Below the pieces are notes generated by a model. The model worked only from the letters and a program-made list of their open reading frames with translations, was not told the origin of the DNA and did no database searches. The position numbers and the translations under genes were made by a program. From contig CANMPP010000004.1 of NCBI GenBank assembly GCA_947499735.1, positions 124,001 to 188,000 on the forward strand: DNA of 64,000 bases, written 5' to 3'. The DNA comes from an uncultured Pelagimonas sp. Its GTDB lineage: Bacteria; Pseudomonadota; Alphaproteobacteria; Rhodobacterales; Rhodobacteraceae. Shown one piece after another: positions 18,801 through 27,001 of the stretch. How positions within the stretch are numbered: the stretch's first letter is position 1; each line of letters opens with the position of its first letter.

Positions 18801-19267
18801 CCAACAGGACCGGTGATCACGATATCCGTAACACCATCGCGCCAGGCCGATTGCGTCACAACCGGATCTTCTGCGCTATCTGGTAGATCCGAAATCGCAT
18901 CCAGTGCTTGGGTCACATCATCTTTGGCCTGCGCCATGTCCCAATCAGGTTCGAATTCCAACGAAATGCTGGCCCCGCCTTCACGCGAGGTCGCTTCACT
19001 GGTGGACACGCCTTCGACAGCCAAAAGTGCCGGTTCAATCAGCTGAACAATGGCGGAATCGACGTCCTCAGCGCCTGCCCCGGTCCAAACGACGCTAACC
19101 CGGATCGAATCCGTGACCGTATCGGGAAAATACTGCGACCGCATTTGCGGAATTGCCGCCGCCCCGGCCATGACCATCAATACAAGGATAAGGTTCGCGA
19201 TCGTACCATGACGCACAAAATAACCAAAAATACCGGTTCGTTCTAAAGTCTCTTTGATTTTTGCCAT
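15872..19267 (-). CDS. RND-family efflux pump, inner-membrane permease
   Basis: A 1131-residue AcrB/MexB-type proton antiporter. Typical features: an N-terminal membrane segment (GTIANLILVLMVMAGAAAIP), two large periplasmic domains, and two groups of membrane helices, including LGIVVDDAIVVGEHADHLAR with the paired aspartates of the proton relay (TM4) and GMIGIIINDSIVLVTQIDEF in the second half. A C-terminal extension of about 90 residues adds extra hydrophobic segments. Its adaptor gene lies immediately upstream (3-base gap). No TolC gene is adjacent; the TolC at 37.5 kb belongs to the type I system. Substrate range is unknown. Confidence 0.92.
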   Translation of the reverse strand: MAKIKETLERTGIFGYFVRHGTIANLILVLMVMAGAAAIPQMRSQYFPDTVTDSIRVSVVWTGAGAEDVDSAIVQLIEPALLAVEGVSTSEATSREGGASISLEFEPDWDMAQAKDDVTQALDAISDLPDSAEDPVVTQSAWRDGVTDIVITGPVGVAQLANFADELTIRLFAEGVTRTSIQGLAAPQTIVEVPSTQLIANDVSMQEIANAIQAEVQADPAGDVGASGSRVRTGVEKRSAQDIAAIALKSETDGSKITIGDIASVTVEGVDRNRAYYVGDNPAITVVVQRSSQGDAIGIQNSVEEVLAEFRTFLPEGVQADMIRTRSEQITGRLDILISNASQGLILVLVVLFLFLNARTAIWVAAGIPASLLAAIALMYVGGLTINMISLFALIITLGIVVDDAIVVGEHADHLARTGQSPYQAAENAAKRMSLPVFSATLTTVIAFFGLTSIGGRFGSIVGDIPFTVIAVLLASLVECFLILPNHMAHAISKQQGKTPWYDWPSRVCNHGFDWFRDTLFRPFVGYVVRARYVVLAGAVVLLASQIALFITGDVQWRFFNAPERASISGNFAMAPSADRDDTLEQMRLLQESVESLGAEYEERYGLNPITYVVTQVGGTAGRGLAGTDSKEDFQLGAVAIELIEADFRPEYSSFDFVADLQRQAQKHPLLETLSFRRQRNGPGGDALDIQLSGASSETLKAASEDLKTALAQFGEVSAVEDNLSYDKEELILELTPQGAALGFDIDTLGSVLGDRLGGIEAATYPDGPRSAAIRVELPEDELTADFLERMFMRTPNGDYLPLADLVQVDQRTGFSTVRRENGVRLISVTGDVSEDDPARANEIMEIVETEILPEIANRRQVAFSMSGLSEQEGDFLNDAMTGLVLILGGIYLVLCWVFASWTRPLVVMSIIPFGLIGTIYGHWVWGVPLSIFSVIGLLGMIGIIINDSIVLVTQIDEFAEDRGLVPSIIDGAADRLRAVFLTTATTVLGLAPLLYERSTQAEFLKPTVITLVYGLGAGFFLVLIVVPALMAAQHDIARFVAAAKRGLRFPRTGIQLTYNVAAVLILAWLGATMLHVAFTGALPAMLTGLMPGGAMLSAFLLFLLGSATVLLGIFALASFGALGAVGRKRA

Positions 19268-19270
19268 GGA

Positions 19271-20815
19271 TTAGCTCCCCATCCGGCTTTCAAGACGTTC
19301 AATAAGCGCAGCGGGCACCATTGGTTGCTGCAACGAGTCCAAAAATCTTTCTTTCGCATCTGCCGGCATGCGTTCGTTTGTTTCAACGAATGACGTCAGT
19401 TTCGCACGGCGATCTTCGCTAAGCTCGATCATATCACCACTGGCTTGGTCAGCCGCGCGATCTGCGCCTTGGGCGCCAGCCTGACCGCCACCGGCCTGAC
19501 CTCCAGATGGCCCAGCCTGTCCGCCGCCTGCGACCTGCTGTTGCCCCGCTGGGAGCAGTTTTTGTACTTTGATGCCCGTTCCCAATAGGGGGGTGCGTTG
19601 TGCCACGATCTCTGCACCTTGCAGATCATCCGCGCGGATCAGCACATCATCTGCTTGCGCACGCAACACGTCCACTTGTGCCGTTTGCAAACGGTCGTCT
19701 TCACCAAGGATCAAAACTTCGTCCGCGGCATTCACCGCCGACGCTGGAATACGTGCGACATTCTCAAGGATCGGCTCTTGTACCGCCAATGTGACAAAAT
19801 CCCCGGGTTTGAACCCATAGGCCTGATCCAACGACGCATAAAGCACACGGCCGCTTAATCCTTCACCCACCGCGGCACTGGCGCGCGTCAGTATTCCGGT
19901 CGCTGTCAGACCATCACCCATACCGTCCAGGCTGGCCTGAACCGGTTGTTGCAACAATCCGCCATTGTCATCCAACAGGCGCGCATATTGTGGCGTCGAA
20001 ACGCGAAATACGACTTCCAAATGATCAGGATCAATCAATGTGGCAACTTGTTCATTATCTGATACCAAACCACCAGCCGCGACGCTGACCTCTGATAAGG
20101 TACCAGAGAAAGGTGCGTAGATTTCCGTATCCTCTAGATCGCGACGCGCATCTTCGACGGCCAACTTGGCGCGTTGCAAATTTGTATCTGCCAATTCAAT
20201 CCGCGCTTTGGCATCTTCAACCGCTTTACGACGTGTCACCATGGCCTGGCGCACGGTGACAAGGGTCAATTCAGCCTCTTCAACCAAAGCCGCCGTACCC
20301 GACCCGCGTTCAGCAAGGTTTTGTTGACGGTCCAAACCGCGTTCGCGTAAATCAAGCTGGGCTTGGCCTGCGTCCAAATCATCTTCGGCCAAACTCAACG
20401 CGCTGGCGGCCTGACCGATTTCGGCCTGCGCATCCAGCAAATCTGCCTCAGATCTGGCCAATTCGCGTTGCGCACGCGTTGCATCAAAACGCGCCAGTAA
20501 CTGACCTTCTGTGACAAGCCCGCCCTCTGCGAATTCTGGTGCCAGTTCAACCAACGTCCCACCGACCGCAGCGCGAATTTCCAAACTCTGCCGACTTTGC
20601 ACTTCGCCAAAAACGATCAGTTCGGGCGTCTCTTGCTGAAACGCCAATTCAACCGTGTTGACTGTAAAAACCCTTTCGCGCGCAGGGCGCTGACGTTCTT
20701 CCCGGTTCATGGTTTCCTGAATAGCGCCAGAGATCATGGACCCCGCCCATACGATCAAACCTAAGCTGAGAGACATCAAAAACAAGCCAATAAGGCTGCG
20801 TGTTAAAAACCGCAT
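19271..20815 (-). CDS. RND pump periplasmic adaptor (membrane fusion protein)
   Basis: A 514-residue adaptor linking the permease to an outer-membrane channel. An N-terminal anchor (SLIGLFLMSLSLGLIVWAG), the lipoyl half-motif after FGEVQSRQSLEIRAAVGG, a long alpha-hairpin coiled coil (about 115-230, heptad-rich with DAQAEIGQAASALSLAEDDL), and a second lipoyl/beta-barrel region follow the usual order. The C-terminus is odd: a Gly/Gln/Ala-rich stretch (GGGQAGPSGGQAGGGQAG) followed by a helical tail. Such an extension is not part of classical AcrA-type adaptors. Coupled to the pump gene by a 3-base gap. Confidence 0.88.
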   Translation of the reverse strand: MRFLTRSLIGLFLMSLSLGLIVWAGSMISGAIQETMNREERQRPARERVFTVNTVELAFQQETPELIVFGEVQSRQSLEIRAAVGGTLVELAPEFAEGGLVTEGQLLARFDATRAQRELARSEADLLDAQAEIGQAASALSLAEDDLDAGQAQLDLRERGLDRQQNLAERGSGTAALVEEAELTLVTVRQAMVTRRKAVEDAKARIELADTNLQRAKLAVEDARRDLEDTEIYAPFSGTLSEVSVAAGGLVSDNEQVATLIDPDHLEVVFRVSTPQYARLLDDNGGLLQQPVQASLDGMGDGLTATGILTRASAAVGEGLSGRVLYASLDQAYGFKPGDFVTLAVQEPILENVARIPASAVNAADEVLILGEDDRLQTAQVDVLRAQADDVLIRADDLQGAEIVAQRTPLLGTGIKVQKLLPAGQQQVAGGGQAGPSGGQAGGGQAGAQGADRAADQASGDMIELSEDRRAKLTSFVETNERMPADAKERFLDSLQQPMVPAALIERLESRMGS

Positions 20816-20897
20816 TCTAAAATCCTTGCGTGTACGAGAAGACGCGACAACCGCGCATCAGATCACAACATTGCTACGGGTTACACGCAACGATAGC

Positions 20898-21440
20898 CTA
20901 TTTCCGTCGCTGAGATTCAGTCAAACGTGGAAAAATCTCGACAAAGTTACAAGGGCGGTGCCTGTAATCCAATTGATAGGCTAAAATTTCATCCCAAGCG
21001 TCTTTGCACGCCCCGGTAGATCCGGGCAAAGCAAACAGATATGTGCCGCCTGCAACGCCACCTGTGGCACGTGATTGAACCGCGCTGGTCCCTATTTTCT
21101 TCATCGAAACGATTGTGAAAACAGTGCCAAACGCATCAATTTCTTTTTCATAAACATCACGATGCGCCTCAACCGTCACGTCGCGCCCGGTGAGGCCGGT
21201 CCCGCCAGTTGAGATGATCACATCTACGTTATCATCTGTGATCCAAGCACGCAGCTGGTCCGCAATCAGATTACGCTCGTCGTGAACAAGGGCGCGATGC
21301 GCCAAAATGTGCCCCGAATCTGTCAATCGTTGGACCAGCGTATCGCCTGATTTATCTTCCGCCAAACTCCGGCTGTCGGATACGGTCAGGATGGCGATGC
21401 GAACGGGAATGAATTCCAAGGTTTCATCAATGCGAGACAT
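20898..21440 (-). CDS. moaB: Molybdenum cofactor biosynthesis protein B
   Basis: A 180-residue MogA/MoaB-fold protein that binds molybdopterin. The motif STGGTGLTGRD (77-87) and the N-terminal ILTVSDSR (17-24) are diagnostic; PGSTGAC near residue 147 is the other conserved loop. It lies 2 bases after the phosphoesterase gene in the order UDG-phosphoesterase-moaB, presumably one transcript. Whether it adenylates MPT or is a paralogue without that activity cannot be read here. Confidence 0.9.
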   Translation of the reverse strand: MSRIDETLEFIPVRIAILTVSDSRSLAEDKSGDTLVQRLTDSGHILAHRALVHDERNLIADQLRAWITDDNVDVIISTGGTGLTGRDVTVEAHRDVYEKEIDAFGTVFTIVSMKKIGTSAVQSRATGGVAGGTYLFALPGSTGACKDAWDEILAYQLDYRHRPCNFVEIFPRLTESQRRK

Positions 21441-21442
21441 GC

Positions 21443-22039
21443 TTATTCCAATTCAAACCAATTGACGCCCGGACCCAGATTGGCCACATGTGTCGCCCCA
21501 ATCGCAGCGGTTTCACCCCAACAATCATGCACATGACCGCAAAGCGCCAGTTTAGGCTGGACGCGTTCTATCGCATCGCGGATCGCGATCGATCCGACCG
21601 ACAGGCCCGTTGATGTATGATCAGCAATGCCCTTGGGAGGAGAATGAAACACCATGACATCCGCCGCTTTGCATCTATCCAAATAGGATGCTGCCGTCTC
21701 TTCGGCGATGTCAAAGGACCAATCCCCAAAGGGTGTAATGGGCACAGCCCCGCCCAGACCAAAAAATGAAACCCCATCAATCTCGTGGGATTTGCCGTGG
21801 ATGTTGATCATGTTTGGCAATGCCACAGCACTCAATTCGCTGCTGCTTTCGGCATTGCCAGGCACGACCAAGAACGGAGCGGTTACACCGCGCAACAGAT
21901 CCATCGCCAGATCCAACCCCTGACGCATATTGCAAAAATCTCCGGCCCCAATCACCAGATCGGCCTGTGCACTGGCCGCTACGATATCTGCAGCCCGCGC
22001 ACGGGCCAGATGCAGGTCTGAAAAAGCAAGGATCTTCAC
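21443..22039 (-). CDS. Calcineurin-like metallophosphoesterase
   Basis: A 198-residue metallophosphoesterase. Metal ligands: D8 and H10 (FSDLH), D34 (GAGDF), N62 (PGNAE), H in VFHSPP, and GHVHD near the C-terminus. In most family members the third motif is GNH(D/E), with the His acting in catalysis; here position 63 is Ala, which could lower or alter activity. It overlaps the upstream UDG gene by 4 bp and precedes moaB by 2 bp. The substrate is unknown. Confidence 0.85.
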   Translation of the reverse strand: MKILAFSDLHLARARAADIVAASAQADLVIGAGDFCNMRQGLDLAMDLLRGVTAPFLVVPGNAESSSELSAVALPNMINIHGKSHEIDGVSFFGLGGAVPITPFGDWSFDIAEETAASYLDRCKAADVMVFHSPPKGIADHTSTGLSVGSIAIRDAIERVQPKLALCGHVHDCWGETAAIGATHVANLGPGVNWFELE

Positions 22040-22824
22040 GAAACCGCCTCAAGCTTGGCCCGCAAGCTTAGAAGATCGGCCCAAGCCTCCCGTTTCAAAT
22101 GGGGCTGGCGCAACAAATAAGCGGGGTGGAACATCGGAATGGCGGGGCGGCCCTCGGCCTCGGTCCAGCCGCCGCGCAAACGCGTGATCCCCCGACGTCC
22201 CAGCAAAGCATCACAAGATATATTGCCCATGACGATCAGAATATCGGGGTCGGCCAAAGCGATATGGCGTTTGAGGAAGGGTTGCATCATCGCAATCTCT
22301 TCGGGCAAGGGATCGCGGTTTTGCGGTGGCCGCCATGGCAGGACATTGGTGATGTAAACATTGCTCTCACGGCTCAGATCAATCGCGGCCAGCATTTTAT
22401 CCAACAACTGCCCAGCGCGCCCGACAAAAGGTTTGCCAACGCGATCCTCATCCCGGCCCGGCGCTTCACCGATGATCATCACCTTGGATCCGGCCACCCC
22501 GTCGGAAAAGACCAGATTGCGCGCGCCTTTTTTCAGATCGCAATGGGAATACTGCGCCATTGCTTCGCGTAGAGACGCCAGATCTTGCGTCTCTTTCGCC
22601 AATTTAACGGCGACCTCGACGGGATCAGGGCCCTTTTCCAAAGGCACAGGTTGGGTCCGTTTGCCTGGCATTGGCGCTGCGGCGCGTTCAGCGGCTTTTG
22701 CACGCGCAATTTCTTCCGCAGCAAAGCGATCCACCGGCGCCTCGGCCAATGCGCAATCGGCACCAAGGTCGTATTGCCACTCTAAAAGCGCTTTCGCGTT
22801 ATGCCAGTCCAGTGCCGAATCCAT
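22036..22824 (-). CDS. Type 4-like uracil-DNA glycosylase (SPO1-related)
   Basis: A 262-residue member of the family 4/5-like uracil-DNA glycosylases, which excise uracil arising from cytosine deamination. GEAPGRDEDRVGKPF (119-133) is the active-site motif and YITNVLPWRPPQNRDPLPEE carries the conserved NxxxxRPPxNR element; FHPAYLLRQP contains the second catalytic motif. The N-terminal 90 residues are low-conservation and Ala/Glu-rich. Only one cysteine (C95) is seen where thermophilic family members have a CxxC pair for a 4Fe-4S cluster, a common state in alphaproteobacterial versions. Confidence 0.88.
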   Translation of the reverse strand: MDSALDWHNAKALLEWQYDLGADCALAEAPVDRFAAEEIARAKAAERAAAPMPGKRTQPVPLEKGPDPVEVAVKLAKETQDLASLREAMAQYSHCDLKKGARNLVFSDGVAGSKVMIIGEAPGRDEDRVGKPFVGRAGQLLDKMLAAIDLSRESNVYITNVLPWRPPQNRDPLPEEIAMMQPFLKRHIALADPDILIVMGNISCDALLGRRGITRLRGGWTEAEGRPAIPMFHPAYLLRQPHLKREAWADLLSLRAKLEAVS

Positions 22825-22938
22825 AGATCCGTCTTAACGTGACGCGACAGAAATGCCAAAGCCCCGTTTCAGTCACGCCAGCCTGCTTGCCCCGCAAGGA
22901 CACTCTGCCTATAAAGCGACAAGTTCACGGAGTTCTGC

Positions 22939-23901
22939 ATGCGGTTTGACCAACGCCACCTTTTGGGCATTGCCCCATTGCGCCCTGAAGAGATCACCAC
23001 GCTTCTCGATTTGGCTGAAAACTATGTTGATTTGTCCCGTCAGCGCGACAAGCATGGCAATGCCCTGCAAGGCCTGACACAGATCAATATGTTCTTTGAA
23101 AACTCTACGCGCACACAGGCCAGTTTCGAAATCGCTGGCAAACGTTTGGGCGCGGATGTGATGAATATGGCGATGCAGGCCTCATCGATCAAAAAGGGCG
23201 AAACCCTGATTGATACGGCACTGACGCTAAACGCGATGCATCCCGATTTGCTGGTCGTGCGTCATCCACATTCTGGGGCGGTCGACCTGCTCGCGCAAAA
23301 GGTCAATTGCGCTGTTCTGAATGCAGGTGACGGTCGGCACGAACACCCGACGCAGGCCTTATTGGACGCATTGACGATCCGTCGTGCCAAAGGGCGTTTG
23401 CACCGTTTAAACATCGCGATTTGCGGCGATATCGTGCATTCCCGTGTGGCGCGATCTAACCTGATCCTGTTGCACAAGATGGAAAACCGTATCCGTTTGA
23501 TCGGCCCACCCACATTGATGCCACCGGGCATCGATGCTTTTGGTGCAGAGGTCTATGACGATATGCGCGAAGGCCTGAAAGACGTCGATGTTGTGATGAT
23601 GCTGCGCCTTCAAAAAGAACGCATGGATGGCGGCTTTATCCCGTCAGAGCGGGAATATTACCACCGCTATGGGTTGGATGCAGAAAAGCTGTCTTATGCC
23701 AAACCCGATGCCATTGTGATGCATCCCGGCCCTATGAACCGAGGTGTCGAAATCGATGGCACGATTGCGGATGACATCAACCGGTCCGTTATTCAGGATC
23801 AGGTGGAAATGGGCGTCGCCGTGCGGATGGCCGCAATGGATCTGTTGGCGCGCAACCTGCGTGCCCGCCCCAATCACCTGATGGGTGCGGACGGCGTATG
23901 A
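22939..23901 (+). CDS. pyrB: Aspartate carbamoyltransferase, catalytic subunit
   Basis: A 320-residue enzyme of de novo pyrimidine synthesis (carbamoyl phosphate + aspartate to carbamoyl aspartate). [13 protein letters not shown] (52-64) holds the carbamoyl phosphate loop [14 protein letters not shown] is the second phosphate motif, and [11 protein letters not shown] and [11 protein letters not shown] are the aspartate-binding regions. GGAG lies 7-8 bases before the ATG. Its stop overlaps the next gene by 4 bp (ATGA). The cluster has no regulatory PyrI gene; a dihydroorotase-like partner follows instead. Confidence 0.95.
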   Translation: MRFDQRHLLGIAPLRPEEITTLLDLAENYVDLSRQRDKHGNALQGLTQINMFFENSTRTQASFEIAGKRLGADVMNMAMQASSIKKGETLIDTALTLNAMHPDLLVVRHPHSGAVDLLAQKVNCAVLNAGDGRHEHPTQALLDALTIRRAKGRLHRLNIAICGDIVHSRVARSNLILLHKMENRIRLIGPPTLMPPGIDAFGAEVYDDMREGLKDVDVVMMLRLQKERMDGGFIPSEREYYHRYGLDAEKLSYAKPDAIVMHPGPMNRGVEIDGTIADDINRSVIQDQVEMGVAVRMAAMDLLARNLRARPNHLMGADGV

Positions 23902-24431
23902 ACACTGTCGCAATCAATGGATCAACGAATGATCAGATTCATCTGTTTCAGATCGATCTGCCGTCCGAGGCCATTGAACGTTTTACCCGTGAAGCAGGCA
24001 CTGGCGAGTGGCCCTTGAAATACGCTTTGGGTGCAACGGAATTGCGGTCTGATTTCATTGACGTGGTCGCATTAAACGATTTGGGCGATATGAGCCTATC
24101 CACCTATTTGGGCGTGGCCCATAATGCTGTGGGTGACGCATTCGCCACAGCGGCCCCCGCCCTTGATGCGCTTTCAGGACATGTTGTTGTGCTGCCGCCC
24201 ATGGCCTTTGCGCATACCAGTCAAACCCTGACCATCGGTGCGCCGCTAACCCATATCGGCAGCTATGCCGAAACCAGATCAGAGAAACCCGGACCTCGGG
24301 TCAAAAGCCGCTCTGCCCTAGGCCGCATTCCCGATGCGCGCGGCAGTTCCTCTGCTAAAATCCCGCCCCTTATGATCGCAAGCTTTGTCGGGCTTGCGGC
24401 TTTGGCCATCTTTATCTTTTCCCGCATGTAA
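23898..24431 (+). CDS. Membrane-anchored protein between pyrB and the pyrC-like gene, unknown function
   Basis: A 177-residue protein translationally coupled to pyrB (ATGA overlap) and 15 bases ahead of the dihydroorotase-like gene. The N-terminal part (up to about 120) is soluble and acidic, with [20 protein letters not shown] followed by [11 protein letters not shown] and [17 protein letters not shown] Ser/Arg-rich linker leads to a single C-terminal membrane segment ([18 protein letters not shown]), so it is probably tail-anchored. I recognise no named domain. Its fixed position in a pyrimidine operon suggests a link to that pathway or to membrane placement of it; this is inference. Confidence 0.7.
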   Translation: MNTVAINGSTNDQIHLFQIDLPSEAIERFTREAGTGEWPLKYALGATELRSDFIDVVALNDLGDMSLSTYLGVAHNAVGDAFATAAPALDALSGHVVVLPPMAFAHTSQTLTIGAPLTHIGSYAETRSEKPGPRVKSRSALGRIPDARGSSSAKIPPLMIASFVGLAALAIFIFSRM

Positions 24432-24446
24432 CCTCGGACCACGCTT

Positions 24447-25745
24447 ATGACACGGACGCTTCTTACCAATGCCAAGTTGATCGACCCCGAGGCCGGTACT
24501 GTTACCCATGGTGCCTTGCTGATCGAAAACGGTCTGATTGCTGATCGCTTTGATGTCCCCAACCCAGATGGGGTGGACGCTGAAGTTGTCGATTTGGGCG
24601 GCAAACATCTGGCACCCGGTATTATCGATATTGGCGTCAAGGTTGGCGAACCCGGCGAGCGCCACAAAGAAAGCTTTAAGACCGCAGGTCTCGCTGCCGC
24701 AGCTGGTGGTGTCACCACCATGGTCACACGCCCCGACACAACGCCCTGTATCGACAATCCCGAAGCGTTGGAATTCATCAAACGTCGCGCGCTGGAAACA
24801 TCGGTTGTGAAAATGCTGCCAATGGCCGCCCTGACCAAGGGGCGTGACGGGCGCGAAATGACCGAGATCGGCTTTTTGCTCGATGCGGGGGCCGTGGCCT
24901 TTACCGATTGTGATCGCGTGATCCGCGACACAAAAGTGGTGTCTCGTGCAATGACCTATGCCCGCTCGTTAGGTGCATTGGTGATGGGACATCCGCAGGA
25001 ACCAACCCTGTCCAAAGGGGCGGCGGCCACATCGGGCAAATTCGCCTCACTGCGGGGCATTCCGCATGTCACCTCTATGGCCGAACGTATGGGGCTGGAT
25101 CGCGATATTGCTTTGGTGGAAATGACCGGCGCACGCTATCACGCAGACCAGATTACAACGACACGTGCCTTGCCAACATTGCAACGCGCAAAGGACAATG
25201 GATTTGATGTCACCGCAGGCACATCCATGCATCACCTGACGCTGAATGAGTTGGACGTTGCGGATTACCGGACCTTTTTTAAGGTCAAACCACCGCTGCG
25301 CGCCGAAGAAGATCGAATGGCCGTTGTTGGCGCAGTGCGTGACGGATTGATTGACATCATCAGTTCGTTCCACACGCCGCAGGATGAAGAAAGCAAACGC
25401 CTGCCATTTGAAGAGGCCGCATCGGGCGCAGTGGGTTTGGAAACAATGCTACCGGTTCTGCTACGCCTTTATCATTCCGGCGAATTGGATCTGCCCACAT
25501 TGTTCCGCGCATTGTCGTTGAACCCCGCAAAACGTTTGGGCCTGCCCGCAGGTCGTTTAAGCAAAGGCGCGCCTGCGGATCTTGTCCAGCTGGATGTCGA
25601 TAAGCCCATTGTGCTGAACCGGTTCAAACTGAATTCAAAATCCAAAAACACCCCATTTGACGGCGCGCGCCTACAAGGCAAAATCCTGTCCACCTGGGTA
25701 GACGGAACGCAAGTGTTCCCTTTCCCTGAAGGAACAGATGCATGA
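24447..25745 (+). CDS. Dihydroorotase homologue lacking the metal site (PyrC'/PyrX-like)
   Basis: A 432-residue amidohydrolase-fold protein clearly related to class I dihydroorotase in order and in motifs such as AAAAGGVTT and the PPLR loop. However, the metal-binding DxHxH is replaced: D61-I-G63-V-K65, so both histidines are gone. The usual catalytic DH near the C-terminus reads S-F-H (F308 in place of Asp). The HCED-type block is GHPQEP. It is therefore probably not an active dihydroorotase. In Pseudomonas an inactive PyrC' of this type is needed to assemble aspartate carbamoyltransferase; the tight pyrB linkage here fits the same role. It overlaps plsY by 4 bp. Confidence 0.85.
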   Translation: MTRTLLTNAKLIDPEAGTVTHGALLIENGLIADRFDVPNPDGVDAEVVDLGGKHLAPGIIDIGVKVGEPGERHKESFKTAGLAAAAGGVTTMVTRPDTTPCIDNPEALEFIKRRALETSVVKMLPMAALTKGRDGREMTEIGFLLDAGAVAFTDCDRVIRDTKVVSRAMTYARSLGALVMGHPQEPTLSKGAAATSGKFASLRGIPHVTSMAERMGLDRDIALVEMTGARYHADQITTTRALPTLQRAKDNGFDVTAGTSMHHLTLNELDVADYRTFFKVKPPLRAEEDRMAVVGAVRDGLIDIISSFHTPQDEESKRLPFEEAASGAVGLETMLPVLLRLYHSGELDLPTLFRALSLNPAKRLGLPAGRLSKGAPADLVQLDVDKPIVLNRFKLNSKSKNTPFDGARLQGKILSTWVDGTQVFPFPEGTDA

Positions 25746-26320
25746 GCGTGATCGTCTGGGCCATCATCGGCTATCTGCTGGGATCGGTACCTTTTGGAAT
25801 CGTGATCACCCGCGCACTCGGTTTGGGTGATTTACGCCAAATTGGATCGGGCAATATTGGTGCCACAAACGTTTTGCGCACTGGCAACAAACCTGCCGCC
25901 TTGGCAACCCTATTGCTTGATACGTTCAAAGGCGCAATTGCCGTGATCCTGGCCCGCCATTTTGGCGGCGATCTGGCAGCACAGACCGCGGCATTGGCGT
26001 CGTTCGCCGGGCATTGTTTTCCCATTTGGTTGGGGTTCAAGGGCGGCAAAGGTGTCGCAACGTTTCTTGGCACGGTTCTGGCCTTGGCTTGGCCCGCTTT
26101 CTTGCTCACAGGTGCGACATGGCTGGTTGTCGCGGGCATTGGGCGGCGCTCTAGCCTTGCGGGCCTAATCTGTGCAGCCAGTGCACCGATTTGGATGTGG
26201 GCCATAGGCGCACCCTATGCGATCACAACCACATTTATGGCTGTTTTGATCTTCTACAGGCACAAAGAAAACATCACCCGCCTTTTGGACGGCAGTGAAC
26301 CCAAGATCGGCAAGAAGTAA
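25742..26320 (+). CDS. plsY: Acyl-phosphate:glycerol-3-phosphate acyltransferase
   Basis: A 192-residue integral membrane acyltransferase that makes lysophosphatidic acid from acyl-phosphate, the first step of phospholipid synthesis. The three family loops are present: LGSVPFGIVIT, GSGNIGATNVLRT and FKGGKGVATFLG. About five membrane segments are seen. It is coupled to the preceding gene by a 4-bp overlap and followed by a stem-loop. Confidence 0.93.
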   Translation: MSVIVWAIIGYLLGSVPFGIVITRALGLGDLRQIGSGNIGATNVLRTGNKPAALATLLLDTFKGAIAVILARHFGGDLAAQTAALASFAGHCFPIWLGFKGGKGVATFLGTVLALAWPAFLLTGATWLVVAGIGRRSSLAGLICAASAPIWMWAIGAPYAITTTFMAVLIFYRHKENITRLLDGSEPKIGKK

Positions 26321-26342
26321 GCGTTTTGCCCGAAACAGTTTG

Positions 26343-26370
26343 TGCCAGAGCAGGAAGTCCCGCTCTGGCA
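26343..26370. terminator. Stem-loop after plsY
   Basis: TGCCAGAGC (26343-26351) and GCTCTGGCA (26362-26370) form a perfect 9-bp stem with a 10-base loop. No T-run follows, so it may be a terminator or a 3'-end stabilising hairpin for the pyrB-plsY transcript. Confidence 0.55.
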
Positions 26371-26498
26371 GTTAGGGCACGCATGTCAATACCCGCATAT
26401 CTTTGGCGAGGAGGAAATCCAGACTGCCAGGTATGCGATACCCAAACGCGCTGTCTCGCGACATATCGAGGACTTGTTGCGAGAAAGCTGCGATCTTT

Positions 26499-26732
26499 TT
26501 AGCTTTGAGGGATGATGCCCGCTTCTTGCGCCGCTGCCAGTTCTGCATCGTCTACCACCTGATCGCCATTGGTATCGATTGTGATAAAGTCTTCTTCGCT
26601 GATCGCGTAGGCGGCTGACAGTTCGCTAAAAGAAGCAACACCATCACCATCAGAATCCACATCCGAAACAGCAGCAAACGCAGCACCGGCAAAGGCAACA
26701 AGTGCGGTCGTCGTGAATAGAACCTTTTTCAT
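26499..26732 (-). CDS. Small secreted EF-hand calcium-binding protein
   Basis: A 77-residue protein from the ATG at 26732. MKKVLFTTTALVAFAGAAFA is a cleavable signal peptide (cut after residue 20). The mature protein is essentially two EF-hand loops: D26-x-D28-x-D30-G-x5-E37 and D53-x-N55-x-D57-x6-E64, so it should bind calcium in the periplasm or outside. The second loop has Gln at the usual Gly position. The frame is open upstream to 26828, but the signal peptide fixes the start. It stands alone between plsY and a methyltransferase. Role unknown; such proteins act as calcium buffers or sensors. Confidence 0.8.
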   Translation of the reverse strand: MKKVLFTTTALVAFAGAAFAAVSDVDSDGDGVASFSELSAAYAISEEDFITIDTNGDQVVDDAELAAAQEAGIIPQS

Positions 26733-26982
26733 TTTAGGTCTCCTGTGGTCGTTGTTTGATTTATGAGGCCACCTGATGATGACCTCGCAAATCACTATGT
26801 TCACCACGGCACCACCTGTCAGGACCAACCGCGAATTGCACCCAAAATCTGCGGTCGCCTGCCGGTTTGTGGGGTTTACGCCAGCGCGATACAGCCCAAA
26901 AAAATCGCGATCTCAAAGTTACAGGAAACCGGCAGGATGTAGCGTATCGCAAGTCGCAGAATCGGCGAAAATCCGTTACCGA

Positions 26983-26997
26983 CCGCAGATGCTGCGG
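26983..26997. repeat. Short inverted repeat downstream of the methyltransferase
   Basis: CCGCAG-ATG-CTGCGG, a 6-bp stem with 3-base loop, 5 bases past the methyltransferase stop on the - strand. Possibly a weak terminator; no T-run. Confidence 0.35.
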
Positions 26998-27001
26998 CTG
27001 A

